DNA of 64,000 nt, from contig NZ_BJYS01000008.1 of NCBI RefSeq assembly GCF_007991635.1, positions 62,001-126,000 on the forward strand. The letters are read 5' to 3'. Made by a program: the position numbers and the translations under genes. Below, piece by piece: positions 54,085 to 62,674 of the stretch. Below the pieces are notes generated by a model, which searched no databases, had not been told where the DNA came from, and worked only from the letters and a program-made list of their open reading frames with translations. The number at the start of each line of letters is the position of its first letter. Position 1 is the first letter of the stretch. The stretch is from Adhaeribacter aerolatus. Lineage in GTDB: Bacteria; Bacteroidota; Bacteroidia; Cytophagales; Hymenobacteraceae.

Positions 54085-54340
54085 AAGTGTTTTGATTTAA
54101 TTTCTGCAATAATAGTAGGAATATACCACTTTATATAAATAACTAAACTAAAATACACGCCCGTATTTTCACCAACCTTTTGAGACACCAGTCCTGCGAT
54201 AAAATAGCGGTATTAATTTATCTAAATTGTTGCTGACTAGAAAACTATTAACCATATTTGTTCGCTTTTCAAAGGTAAATATTCTTTGTATAATTTTCAT
54301 TAATAAAAAACATATTTATTACCAAAAATTCAAACCAATT

Positions 54341-55366
54341 ATGCCAAAAAAAGTAGTAACCCTCGGAGAAATAATGCTGCGCTTATCTACTCCTGATTTT
54401 AAGAGATTTGTTCAGTCAGACACTTTTGATGTAACCTATGGCGGCGGCGAAGCCAACGTGGCGGCAGCAATTTGTAACTACGGGGAAAACGGCACGTTCG
54501 TAACCAAAGTACCAGACAATCCGATTGGGCAGGCGGCCATTAACCACTTGCGCCGTTATGGCGTTGATACGCAGTTTATTGCGCGGGGCGGCCAGCGGTT
54601 AGGCATTTATTTCCTCGAAACCGGTGCTTCCATGCGGGCCTCCCAGGTGGTTTACGACCGGGCGGGTGCTTCTATTGCCGATGTAGATGTAAGTGAGTTT
54701 GATTTCGATAAAATTCTGGAAGGCGCCGATTGGTTCCATACTACCGGTATTACCCCGGCACTAAGCGATAAAGCCGCCGCCCTGACTGAAGCCGCTTTAA
54801 AAGCCGCCAAAGCCAAAGGCATTACCACTAGCATCGACCTGAACTACCGCAAGAAATTGTGGACCAAAGAAAAGGCTCGCGAAGTAATGACCCGCCTTTG
54901 CCAGTACGTAGATGTTTGTATTGGTAACGAAGAAGATGCCGATACCACCCTGGGCTTTAAGAGCGAAGGCACCGATATTACCAAAGGCGAGTTAAATTTA
55001 GAAGGTTATAAGAGTGTGTTTAAGCAAATGAAAGAAAAATTCGGCTTTAAATACATTGCTTCTACTTTACGCGAAAGCCACAGTGCCTCTGATAACGGCT
55101 GGAGCGCTTTGGTTTACGACGGCAACGAGTTTTACCACACCAAGCAGTACGAAGTACGCATTGTAGACCGCGTAGGCTCCGGCGACTCTTTTGCCAGTGG
55201 TTTTATTTACGGTTTGGTAACCGGCATGCCGATGAATAAAGCGGCAGAGTTTGGCGTAGGTGCTTCGGCTTTAAAACACACCATCCCCGGCGACCTGAAC
55301 CACGCCACCCGCAAAGAAGTAATCGACCTGATTGAAGGCGATGCCTCTGGCCGGGTACAGCGGTAA
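54341..55366 (+). CDS. kdgK: PfkB-family sugar kinase, probably 2-dehydro-3-deoxygluconate kinase
   Basis: The 341-residue ribokinase-fold enzyme has the substrate end motif VTYGGGEANVAAAICNYGENG and the ATP-site motif DRVGSGDSFASGFIYGL with the catalytic Asp. It likely phosphorylates KDG to KDPG for the neighbouring aldolase. ATG at 54341 matches the family N-terminus (MPKKVVTLGEIMLRLS); an upstream in-frame TTG would add 38 unrelated residues. It is on the + strand, divergent from eda. A second kinase of the same family lies 2 kb away on the other strand. Terminator at 55447. Confidence 0.85.
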   Translation: MPKKVVTLGEIMLRLSTPDFKRFVQSDTFDVTYGGGEANVAAAICNYGENGTFVTKVPDNPIGQAAINHLRRYGVDTQFIARGGQRLGIYFLETGASMRASQVVYDRAGASIADVDVSEFDFDKILEGADWFHTTGITPALSDKAAALTEAALKAAKAKGITTSIDLNYRKKLWTKEKAREVMTRLCQYVDVCIGNEEDADTTLGFKSEGTDITKGELNLEGYKSVFKQMKEKFGFKYIASTLRESHSASDNGWSALVYDGNEFYHTKQYEVRIVDRVGSGDSFASGFIYGLVTGMPMNKAAEFGVGASALKHTIPGDLNHATRKEVIDLIEGDASGRVQR

Positions 55367-55446
55367 TACTTTTAGTTAAAAGTTGATAATTAAGGTTGTA
55401 TTACCTTGTTTGATTTCCCAACTTAAAACACAAAATAAGCTAAAGT

Positions 55447-55482
55447 AAAAATCCGTCTGACTATTAGGTGAGGCGGATTTTT
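55447..55482 (+). terminator. Intrinsic terminator after the kdgK-like gene
   Basis: AAAAATCCG (55447-55455) pairs with CGGATTTTT (55474-55482), and further T residues follow. Confidence 0.75.
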
Positions 55483-55520
55483 TATTAGCTGAATAATCAA
55501 AAAGCAAACCAGTTGAATTC

Positions 55521-55579
55521 CTGCCATTCAGAAGGAAACTTGCTAACCGATTGCTAACAAGTTTCTTTCTGAATGACAG
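55521..55579. repeat. Inverted-repeat element, copy 2 (diverged)
   Basis: Arms near 55521-55545 and 55555-55579 pair with about three mismatches. Both carry an A-rich variant of the core (CATTCAGAAGGAAACTTG and, reversed, CATTCAGAAAGAAACTTG). It lies between the kinase terminator and the YhcH-family gene. Confidence 0.7.
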
Positions 55580-55654
55580 TTCTTACCTTTCTTCATAATT
55601 TCTGATAATAAGAATACTCCAGAAAAATATTCAACCTTTCAAAACCCTCCAAAT

Positions 55655-56101
55655 ATGGTACTAGACACTTTAGAAAACGCTGATAAGTACGCCGGCCTGC
55701 ACCGCAACTTTGCCAAAGCTTTTGAATTTATTAAAAGCATAGATTTGGAAACCATTGAAGTAGGCAAATATGAAATTGATGGCAAAGACGTGCACGCTGC
55801 CGTAATGGTAAAAGACGGTGGCCCGGCCGAAACTGCCAAGTTTGAGGCGCACCGCAATTACATCGATATTCAGGTTTGCCCTAGCGGCTCCGAAGAATTA
55901 GGCTGGAAGCCCTTAAGCAAATGCCACTCGCCGAAAGATGAATACAACACGGAAAAAGATGTTACTTTTTACAACGACCAACCGGATACTTATTTCAAAA
56001 TGACTGCCGGCCAGTTTGCGATATTTTTCCCCGAAGATGTGCACGCCCCGTTGATTGGTGAAGGCCAGATTAAAAAACTGGTGGTAAAAATAAAGTTGTA
56101 G
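55655..56101 (+). CDS. YhcH/YjgK/YiaL-family (EbgC-like) sugar-binding protein
   Basis: The 148-residue DUF386 cupin-like protein has the family motifs KFEAHRNYIDIQVCPSG and GQFAIFFPEDVHAPLIG, where His and Glu residues can bind a metal. Relatives include E. coli YhcH, YjgK, YiaL and EbgC, found beside sugar catabolic genes and thought to aid sugar epimerisation or processing. Its place beside kdgK, eda and uxaC suggests a role with a uronate intermediate, but the reaction is unknown. It is the last + strand gene here and is closed by the hairpin at 56207. Confidence 0.85.
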   Translation: MVLDTLENADKYAGLHRNFAKAFEFIKSIDLETIEVGKYEIDGKDVHAAVMVKDGGPAETAKFEAHRNYIDIQVCPSGSEELGWKPLSKCHSPKDEYNTEKDVTFYNDQPDTYFKMTAGQFAIFFPEDVHAPLIGEGQIKKLVVKIKL

Positions 56102-56206
56102 CGAAAGATTAATGTTTCGTATTTAAATCTTTTAAAATATCCATTTCAAATCTTTACCTGATGGGAGATATGAACAGGTTTATTTTGATTTTAAATTCTC
56201 ATTCAA

Positions 56207-56255
56207 CCTGTCATTCTGGGAATCCTTGGATTCCCAGAATGACAGGCCTTTTTAT
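56207..56255 (+). terminator. Strong terminator between convergent genes; core resembles the repeat family
   Basis: A perfect 19-bp stem (56207-56225 with 56228-56246) with a 2-nt loop is followed by CCTTTTT. Its outer end TGTCATTC is shared with the inverted-repeat elements, but the inner part (TGGGAATCC) differs. It may be a related element serving as terminator of the YhcH-family gene. Confidence 0.75.
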
Positions 56256-56368
56256 TTATTTTTGTGAGACTTTTACACGCATTGTTCTAAACACCTTACG
56301 GACAAGCTAAGGCTAAGCTTCTAGTTTATATTTTTTCAGAATCAATTCTCTAACGAAAATGTATCCGG

Positions 56369-57385
56369 CTACACTTGTTTCCGCTCCCGGATGCGAGCAA
56401 CAGTTAACCTATCCTGGCTCGTAGAGTCACCCATTTCCTGTAGTTTGCCAAAAGCCGCGGCGGTAGCAAAATCTAATAGTTTCTGCGGTTCGTGTTGGTT
56501 ATACAAGCCGTAAATTAAACCCGCCATAAAACAATCGCCGCTACCCGAACGATCAACAGCGCCCTTGGTCTTAAATTCCGGGGAGTGCCAGAGCTGGCCG
56601 TTTTGGTACAAGGTAGTGTAATATAAAATATCTTCCTCCGGGCTATCGAACCGAAAAGTATTGGCAACTATCTTACATTTAGGAAATTTCTGAGTGATTT
56701 CCCGCGAAGTAGCCTCAGCGTGATCCAGGTAAGCTTGCTTGCTCTTTTTATCGTGTATGTGTTCATCCACCACTGTTCCAAGCAAAGTATTGGCACTCCA
56801 GATATTGCCCATTACCACATCGCAATATTCTGCTAAAGCAGGCATTACTTCACTAGGTTGTTTTCCGTACTTCCACAACCGCGACCGGTAATTTAAATCG
56901 ACGGCAATGGTAATATTTTTGCGAGCGGCAGCCTCTACGGCTTCCAGGCAAACATCGGCTACGTTTTTGTTTAAAGCCGGGCTAATGGCCGAAAAATCGA
57001 ACCAGTCTACATCTTGTAATAATTCATCCCAATCCAGCACACCCCGCCGCAACTCCGAAAAAGAAGAACGCTCACGGTCGTAAACCACACTCCCTTTTAA
57101 ATCAGAACCAGAATCGAGGTAATAAATGCCAATCCGGTCGCCGGCCAGTTTTATGGCAGAGGTGTCGATGCCTTGTTGTTCTAAATATTCTATTACGTGC
57201 CGCGACATAAAGTTATCCGGCAACACGGTACCATATTTTACCGGCACCTGCCAACCTGCCAAAGCCGTAGCAACATTGGCCTCTGCCCCACCCACGTATA
57301 ACTGCATTGGGTTTTCGGTAATATCTTCCTCCACCGCCGGCGATATCCGTAGCAGCAACTCACCAAAACATAGTACTTTTTTCAT
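56369..57385 (-). CDS. Second PfkB-family sugar kinase in the cluster
   Basis: The 338-residue protein has the ribokinase N-terminal motif MQLYVGGAEANVATALAGW and C-terminal ATP/catalytic motif DRSGSGDCFMAGLIYGL. It resembles KdgK-type enzymes but differs clearly from the + strand kinase 1 kb away. It may take KDG too, or another aldonate derivative or ketose from the same substrates. A terminator-like hairpin (57426-57465) and a 160-bp inverted-repeat element lie upstream, so it is probably transcribed apart from uxaC. Substrate undetermined. Confidence 0.82.
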   Translation of the reverse strand: MKKVLCFGELLLRISPAVEEDITENPMQLYVGGAEANVATALAGWQVPVKYGTVLPDNFMSRHVIEYLEQQGIDTSAIKLAGDRIGIYYLDSGSDLKGSVVYDRERSSFSELRRGVLDWDELLQDVDWFDFSAISPALNKNVADVCLEAVEAAARKNITIAVDLNYRSRLWKYGKQPSEVMPALAEYCDVVMGNIWSANTLLGTVVDEHIHDKKSKQAYLDHAEATSREITQKFPKCKIVANTFRFDSPEEDILYYTTLYQNGQLWHSPEFKTKGAVDRSGSGDCFMAGLIYGLYNQHEPQKLLDFATAAAFGKLQEMGDSTSQDRLTVARIRERKQV

Positions 57386-57425
57386 TTCTAAATACTTGGT
57401 TACAGTTTAAGAGATAAGGGCCGAT

Positions 57426-57465
57426 AACAAAATTGCCTGTCTCCATTGAAACAGGCAATTTTGTT
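57426..57465 (-). terminator. Terminator-like hairpin upstream of the second kinase
   Basis: A 15-bp perfect stem (57426-57440 with 57451-57465; AATTGCCTGT/ACAGGCAATT core) shows TTTTGTT after the stem on the minus strand. It should end transcripts coming from uxaC, 300 bp upstream. Confidence 0.65.
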
Positions 57466-57553
57466 CTACTTCCTTTTTAATAATGTAGTTGCTACCTATA
57501 AACTTTATTCCGCAAAACTAGAGAAATTAATACAGGCACCTGAAACCTACTTC

Positions 57554-57713
57554 TGTCATTCAGGAGGAATCTATGTAGCTGATTCAAGGCACTTTACTAT
57601 GGAGAATTTAAATTTAAATTGAAATAAAATCAATTAAATTAAATCAACTCTCAACAAAATATTCCTAATAGCAAGCGGTACTGAATCAGCTAAAAGTTTC
57701 CTCCTGAATGACA
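57554..57713. repeat. Inverted-repeat element, long copy (copy 3, 160 bp)
   Basis: Arms of about 32 nt (57554-57586 and 57682-57713) share the core TGTCATTCAGGAGGAA and the inner end TAGCTGATTCA, with a few mismatches between. The middle 95 bp is very AT-rich and has no gene. It looks like a MITE-size version of the short hairpin elements in the neighbouring gaps. Confidence 0.7.
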
Positions 57714-57768
57714 CGAGTTGGTTCTATGGTACTAAAGACCTCACTTGCCAATTTCGAAAATCAGGTAG

Positions 57769-59205
57769 CTAGAAATTAAAATAATTTTTAGCGTTGTTGA
57801 AGCAGATATCCTGCACCATTTTTCCAATCCATTGGATATCGTTGGGGAGTTCGCCGTTTTCTACATCCTCGCCAAACATATTGCATAATATCCGCCGGAA
57901 ATATTCGTGGCGCGGGAACGACAAGAAACTGCGCGAATCGGTGAGCATGCCTACGAAACGGCTCAACAAGCCCATATTTGAAAGCGTGTTCATTTGCTTG
58001 ATCATACCGTCTTTCTGGTCGAGGAACCACCAACCGGAACCCCACTGAATTTTACCGGCCACCGAACCATCGTTAAAGTTACCCACCATCGTCGCCATCA
58101 GCTCATTATCAGCTGGGTTAAGGTTATAAATAATGGTTTTGGTTAGCTGGTCAGAATTGTCGAGGCGGCGCATAAATTTAGAAAGTGCGCGGGCCTGCTT
58201 AAAATCGCCAATAGAATCCCAACCCGTATCGGGGCCCAGTTGCCGCAGCATCCGGGAATTATTATTGCGCAAAGCACCCAGGTGATATTGCTGCACCCAA
58301 CCCTTTTCGTGATCCCAGATGGCAAAATAATACAGCATCGCCGATTTAAATTTTAAAGTTTCGTCGGGCGAAAGCGCTTTCCGGGTTCTGATTTTATCGA
58401 AAATCTGCTTTATTTCTTCGTCGGTGTAATCCTCAGCGTAAATTTCTTCTAAGCCATGGTCCGAAACGGAACAGCCATTTTCGGCAAAGTAATCGTGCCG
58501 TTTTTTCAGGGCAGTTAAGTAAGCATCAAAATTATCAATAGCTACGCCGGCTACTACTTCCAGCTTCTGAATGTAAGCATTCAGGGCTTCAGGATCGTCA
58601 GCATTCATGGCTTTATCGGGCCGGAAAGCCGGTAACACTTTTATCTCAAAACCGTCTTTTTTAATTTGCTGATGATGCTCCAGGCTATCGAGCGGATCGT
58701 CGGTGGTGCAAACGGCTACCACGTTCATTTTCCGTAACAAATTCCGGGTAGAATATTCCGGCGTGCGCAGTTTAGCCGAGCAAGTTTCGTACACTTCCCG
58801 CGCATTCTTCTCCGACAATACTTCGTTTACATCAAAGTACCGTTGTAGTTCCAGGTGTGTCCAGTGGTACAAGGGGTTGCGCATGGTATACGGTACGGTA
58901 GCAGCCCATTTCTCGAACTTTTCATAATCGCTTTTGCCACCGGTGATAAAGGCTTCGTCTACCCCGTTGGTGCGCATCGCCCGCCATTTATAATGGTCGC
59001 CGTATAACCACGCCTGCGTAATATTCTCGAATTGCTTGTCCTGGGCAATCTGGTCGGGCGGCAAATGGTTGTGGTAATCTATAATGGGCATAACCTTCGC
59101 AAACTCGTGGTAAAGTTGCTGGGCCGTGGACGACTGCAATAAGAAATTCTCGTCCAGAAATAGTTTTTTGTCACTTCTAACGTTTACCTGGCTATCTAAA
59201 AGCAT
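57769..59205 (-). CDS. uxaC: Glucuronate/galacturonate isomerase
   Basis: The 478-residue amidohydrolase-fold isomerase converts D-glucuronate to fructuronate and D-galacturonate to tagaturonate. The metal-binding start IIDYHNHLPPDQIAQ and the family blocks YHWTHLELQRYF, VCTTDDPLDSLEHH and LPAFRPDKA are present, as is the C-terminal TDSRSFLSFPRHEYFRRILCN. The length is standard. It is preceded 49 nt upstream by uxaA on the same strand. With only UxaB and UxaA found (not UxuB and UxuA), the galacturonate branch is the supported one. Confidence 0.95.
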   Translation of the reverse strand: MLLDSQVNVRSDKKLFLDENFLLQSSTAQQLYHEFAKVMPIIDYHNHLPPDQIAQDKQFENITQAWLYGDHYKWRAMRTNGVDEAFITGGKSDYEKFEKWAATVPYTMRNPLYHWTHLELQRYFDVNEVLSEKNAREVYETCSAKLRTPEYSTRNLLRKMNVVAVCTTDDPLDSLEHHQQIKKDGFEIKVLPAFRPDKAMNADDPEALNAYIQKLEVVAGVAIDNFDAYLTALKKRHDYFAENGCSVSDHGLEEIYAEDYTDEEIKQIFDKIRTRKALSPDETLKFKSAMLYYFAIWDHEKGWVQQYHLGALRNNNSRMLRQLGPDTGWDSIGDFKQARALSKFMRRLDNSDQLTKTIIYNLNPADNELMATMVGNFNDGSVAGKIQWGSGWWFLDQKDGMIKQMNTLSNMGLLSRFVGMLTDSRSFLSFPRHEYFRRILCNMFGEDVENGELPNDIQWIGKMVQDICFNNAKNYFNF

Positions 59206-59254
59206 TTTTTCCTGTTTTGGGTTTAAGGTTGGATTTCAGGTTGGTGGTGATTAA

Positions 59255-60907
59255 TTATAATGATACGCCGCGCTTCCAGGGAATAAAATCATCCTGGCCG
59301 TGGCGCACAGCACTTACTTCTATTTCGCCGCTGGCAACGCCAATTACGTATTCCAGAATGCGTTCACCGGCTTGCTCAATGGTTTCCTCGCCTTCTATAA
59401 TGGTACCGGTATTAATATCAATAATATCGCTCATCCGGTTATAAAGGGCCGTATTGCTCGATATTTTTACCACCGGTGCTATTGGGTTGCCGGTGGGCGT
59501 ACCCAAACCAGTCGTAAATAATACTACGTTAGCACCCGAGGCGACTTCCGCAGTAGTGGATTCCACGTCGTTGCCGGGGGTACAAAGCAGGGTTAAACCG
59601 GGTTTGGTTACTTTCTCAGGATAGTCGAGTACTTCTACTACCGGGGAAGTACCGCCTTTTTTAGCTGCGCCCGCCGATTTAATCGCGTCGGTAATCAAGC
59701 CGTCTTTAATATTGCCCGGCGAGGGGTTCATGTCGAAACCAGAACCTACGGCCATGGCGCGGTCGTTGTACGTGCGCATTAACGATGAAAAACGTTCGGC
59801 TTGTTCTACCACCTCGCAGCGGTCGCTTAGGTTTTGTTCTACGCCGCACAACTCCGGAAACTCGGCCAGAATAACAGAACCACCCATAGCTACTAATAAA
59901 TCGGAAGTATAGCCAATAGCCGGGTTCGCCGAAATACCAGAGAAACCATCGGAACCACCGCACTCCAAACCAATGCAAATCTTGCTCAGCGGCGCGGGTT
60001 TCCGTTCGTTTTGGTTAGCCTGCACCAAACCGGCAAATGTCTGCTTAATGGCCAATGCCAGTAAATCGGCTTCAGTTCCTACTTTTTGCTGATCCAGAAT
60101 GTACAAAGGCTTGTCGAAATTAGGTGTCCGCTTCCGGATTTCTTCTTCCAAAATACTAACCTGGGCGTTCTGGCAACCTAAACTTAAAACAGTTGCTCCG
60201 GCTACGTTAGGATGTGTAATATAGCCAGCCAGCAATCCGCACAACGCAATGGCATCCTGACGGGTACCGCCGCAGCCACCATCGTGGGTCAAAAATTTAA
60301 TGCCGTCTACGTGCGGAAATAACCGCTCCGATTTTTCAACTTTGGTCTCGATATAGATATCGGCTTGCAGCAACGCATTTAAATCGCCACCCGATTTATA
60401 TATATCAATTAATTTATGGGCCTGATTCTGGTACGCCCGCTTGCGACCGTAACCCAAAGGCGCTACCAGCGCTTCCTGCAATACCTCCAGGTTGCGGTTC
60501 TCGCAAAATACCATTGGTACTACCAGCCAGTAATTGGCGGTGCCCACGCTGCCATCGGAACGGTGAAAACCGTTGAAAGTGCGGCCGGCAAATCTCGATA
60601 AATCTGGCTTTTGCCAGTTAGTTTTGCGCTCGCCGGTTACAAAGTCGCTGGCGGCGTGTTTGATATTGCGCGTGGTTAAAACGTTGCCGGTATATAAATC
60701 GGTTTGGGCTTTGCCTACCAGCACGCCATACATAATTATTTCGCTGTCCACCGGAATAAAAGTAGCCGCAAATTTATGCTTGGCCTGCACATCGTCCAGC
60801 AAGGTAAATTCCTCGCCCTGGTAAGTTACTACGTCGCCTCTTTTTAAATTAATTAAAGCCACCAGCACATTATCGGCCGGGTGAACTTTCAAAACATTCT
60901 GTTTCAT
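59255..60907 (-). CDS. uxaA: Altronate dehydratase
   Basis: The 550-residue full-length UxaA dehydrates D-altronate to 2-dehydro-3-deoxygluconate. An N-terminal SAF domain (about 1-95, VHPADNVLVALINLKRGDVV) is joined to the catalytic UxaA_C part, with GTANYWLVVPMVFCENRN, HDGGCGGTRQDA, LGCQNAQVS and GLECGGSDGFSGISANPAIG. The conserved Cys residues there may bind the iron cofactor. It is 7 nt downstream of uxaB and 49 nt upstream of uxaC, so the three form one operon. Confidence 0.95.
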   Translation of the reverse strand: MKQNVLKVHPADNVLVALINLKRGDVVTYQGEEFTLLDDVQAKHKFAATFIPVDSEIIMYGVLVGKAQTDLYTGNVLTTRNIKHAASDFVTGERKTNWQKPDLSRFAGRTFNGFHRSDGSVGTANYWLVVPMVFCENRNLEVLQEALVAPLGYGRKRAYQNQAHKLIDIYKSGGDLNALLQADIYIETKVEKSERLFPHVDGIKFLTHDGGCGGTRQDAIALCGLLAGYITHPNVAGATVLSLGCQNAQVSILEEEIRKRTPNFDKPLYILDQQKVGTEADLLALAIKQTFAGLVQANQNERKPAPLSKICIGLECGGSDGFSGISANPAIGYTSDLLVAMGGSVILAEFPELCGVEQNLSDRCEVVEQAERFSSLMRTYNDRAMAVGSGFDMNPSPGNIKDGLITDAIKSAGAAKKGGTSPVVEVLDYPEKVTKPGLTLLCTPGNDVESTTAEVASGANVVLFTTGLGTPTGNPIAPVVKISSNTALYNRMSDIIDINTGTIIEGEETIEQAGERILEYVIGVASGEIEVSAVRHGQDDFIPWKRGVSL

Positions 60908-60914
60908 TTTTATA

Positions 60915-62435
60915 TTAAGCAGATACTTGCTTTCCTTCTAATTTTTTTAATCCTTCTGAAATTCCAGCATTCTTAATGCTTTCCATTTGTTTTTTAACTG
61001 CGGCCGCAAAACCTGGCAAAGCTGTTAAATCGGTGCCCCACAATTCCTGGTTCCGGAGTACTTCATCTACTAACTCCTCGCCTTCCAGGCGCTGCCATAC
61101 ACCGTAAAAATATTCCGCCGATTCATCATTTATCAGATATGGCTCATTGTTTAACGTGCCGAAATATTTGCCACTCCGGTTTTCAGTGGCCCGCATAAAC
61201 AAGAGGTACGCGGCAAAGCCAAAAGCAATATTTTCGGGCGCCTGACTGGCCGTTTCGTAATATCGTAATAAAACCGGAATTAACCGCATTTTGAGCTTAG
61301 CCGTGTAGTTCATGGTAATACTCAGCCATTGGTGCTCGATGTGCGGGTTGCGGAACCGGTCCAGCACTTTCCGCGCAAAATTAGCAGAAGCTTCGGGCGC
61401 TACCGGGTACGGAATAGCCGGGGCAATATCTTCCTGCATTAAAGCCGAAATAAAGTTAGCCATTTGGGTGTTATCCATGGCTTCTTTTACCGTTTTTATG
61501 CCGGCCAGCACGGCCACGCCGCAGCTTAACGTATGTGTACCATTCAGTAGTCGCAGTTTCAATTCCCGGTGAATATTAATATCCGGCGTAATAATTACTC
61601 CTTTGTCTGCTTCGGCAAAAGAAAGCACTTGTTTAACGCGCTCGTCGCCTTCGATGGCCCACAACCGGTACACTTCCGACATGGTTAACAATTCGTCGTG
61701 GTAGCCTAGTTCCTGTTCCAGCCGCGCCAAGGTTTGGGCATCGGGCTTACCCGGCACAATACGATCCACCAGGGTATTGCAAAAAGTATTGCTTTCTTCC
61801 AGCCATTGCAAAAAATCAGCGTCCAAGTGGTGGCGGGTAGCGAGTTCTTTAACTATATTTTTGAGTTTAAGGCCATTATCCGGAATTAGTTCGGTGGGCA
61901 CAATTACCAAACCTTTGTTTTTATCGCCGTTAAATGCGCGGTAGCGGGCCAGCAGCACGGCCAGTAATTTACCCGGAAAAGAAACCGGCGGCGCCAGCAT
62001 AATATTATCATCTACTAACTGAATGCCTACTTCGGTGGTGTTGGAAAGAATAATTTCTATTTCGGGATTAGCTGCTAATTGCAGAATTTCGGACCAATCT
62101 GAAGAAGCGGTTAGTACCCGGCTAATAGCGCCGGAAATAATATTTTCTTCTACTTTCTGGCCGTCTTCGATGCCCCGCACACAAATGGTATACAACCCGT
62201 CCTGGTCGTCAAATTCCACCGTACCACCTTTATCCGTTGATTTTACCACAACCACCCGGCCATTAAATATCCCTTCCCGGTTCGCTTTATCGATGAAATA
62301 ATCGGGTAAGCCGCGCAGTAGAACGCCGGTGCCAAATTGCAATACCTTTTCGGGCAAACGTAGCATTTCTGGTTCTGGCTTTTGCAACGCCACACTAGTT
62401 TCTATTTTTTCTAAATTTTCCCGGTTCAGAATCAT
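60915..62435 (-). CDS. uxaB: Tagaturonate reductase
   Basis: The 506-residue NAD-dependent polyol dehydrogenase of the mannitol dehydrogenase family reduces tagaturonate to altronate. Seen are the N-terminal Rossmann region LQFGTGVLLRGLPDYFIDKAN, VVVKSTDKGG, LSNTTEVGIQ, and the catalytic Lys segment in LKLRLLNGTHTLSCG. The nearby uxaA supports UxaB over fructuronate reductase UxuB. ATG at 62435; the uxaA start follows 7 nt after its stop. Upstream, a repeat element separates it from the GH88/105 gene. Confidence 0.93.
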   Translation of the reverse strand: MILNRENLEKIETSVALQKPEPEMLRLPEKVLQFGTGVLLRGLPDYFIDKANREGIFNGRVVVVKSTDKGGTVEFDDQDGLYTICVRGIEDGQKVEENIISGAISRVLTASSDWSEILQLAANPEIEIILSNTTEVGIQLVDDNIMLAPPVSFPGKLLAVLLARYRAFNGDKNKGLVIVPTELIPDNGLKLKNIVKELATRHHLDADFLQWLEESNTFCNTLVDRIVPGKPDAQTLARLEQELGYHDELLTMSEVYRLWAIEGDERVKQVLSFAEADKGVIITPDINIHRELKLRLLNGTHTLSCGVAVLAGIKTVKEAMDNTQMANFISALMQEDIAPAIPYPVAPEASANFARKVLDRFRNPHIEHQWLSITMNYTAKLKMRLIPVLLRYYETASQAPENIAFGFAAYLLFMRATENRSGKYFGTLNNEPYLINDESAEYFYGVWQRLEGEELVDEVLRNQELWGTDLTALPGFAAAVKKQMESIKNAGISEGLKKLEGKQVSA

Positions 62436-62590
62436 TCTTATAATTTTAATTATTGGTAGTGGATTATTATTTTATGCTTTTTACAGGATTTGATTGTCGC
62501 CAATCCCATTATTATTTCAGGTAATATTCCTTTATTATTTAGTTTAAAAGGTAAGTAAAAAGGTAGCTTTCGGCTTGAGAAACCCACTAT

Positions 62591-62647
62591 TGTCATTCAG
62601 GAAGAACCTATTTTGCTGTCTGCTAACAAGTTTCCTCCTGAATGACA
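62591..62647. repeat. Inverted-repeat element, copy 4
   Basis: The left end TGTCATTCAGGAAGAACCT at 62591 pairs with the right arm ending at 62647 (reverse TGTCATTCAGGAGGAAACT), with three mismatches and a loop of about 20 nt. It lies between the GH88/105 gene and uxaB. Confidence 0.7.
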
Positions 62648-62674
62648 GAAGTGAATTACTTAAACCCAACCAAT

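Larger units (their letters stand above)
57386..57768. other. 383-bp gap between uxaC and the second kinase
   Basis: The gap holds the hairpin 57426-57465 and the 160-bp repeat element 57554-57713. No gene is visible. The promoter of the kinase, if present, should lie between the hairpin and 57385. Confidence 0.6.

Noticed and set aside
51743-62647. CRISPR array
   Set aside because: The repeats are inverted, far apart and irregular, with no regular spacers and no cas genes.
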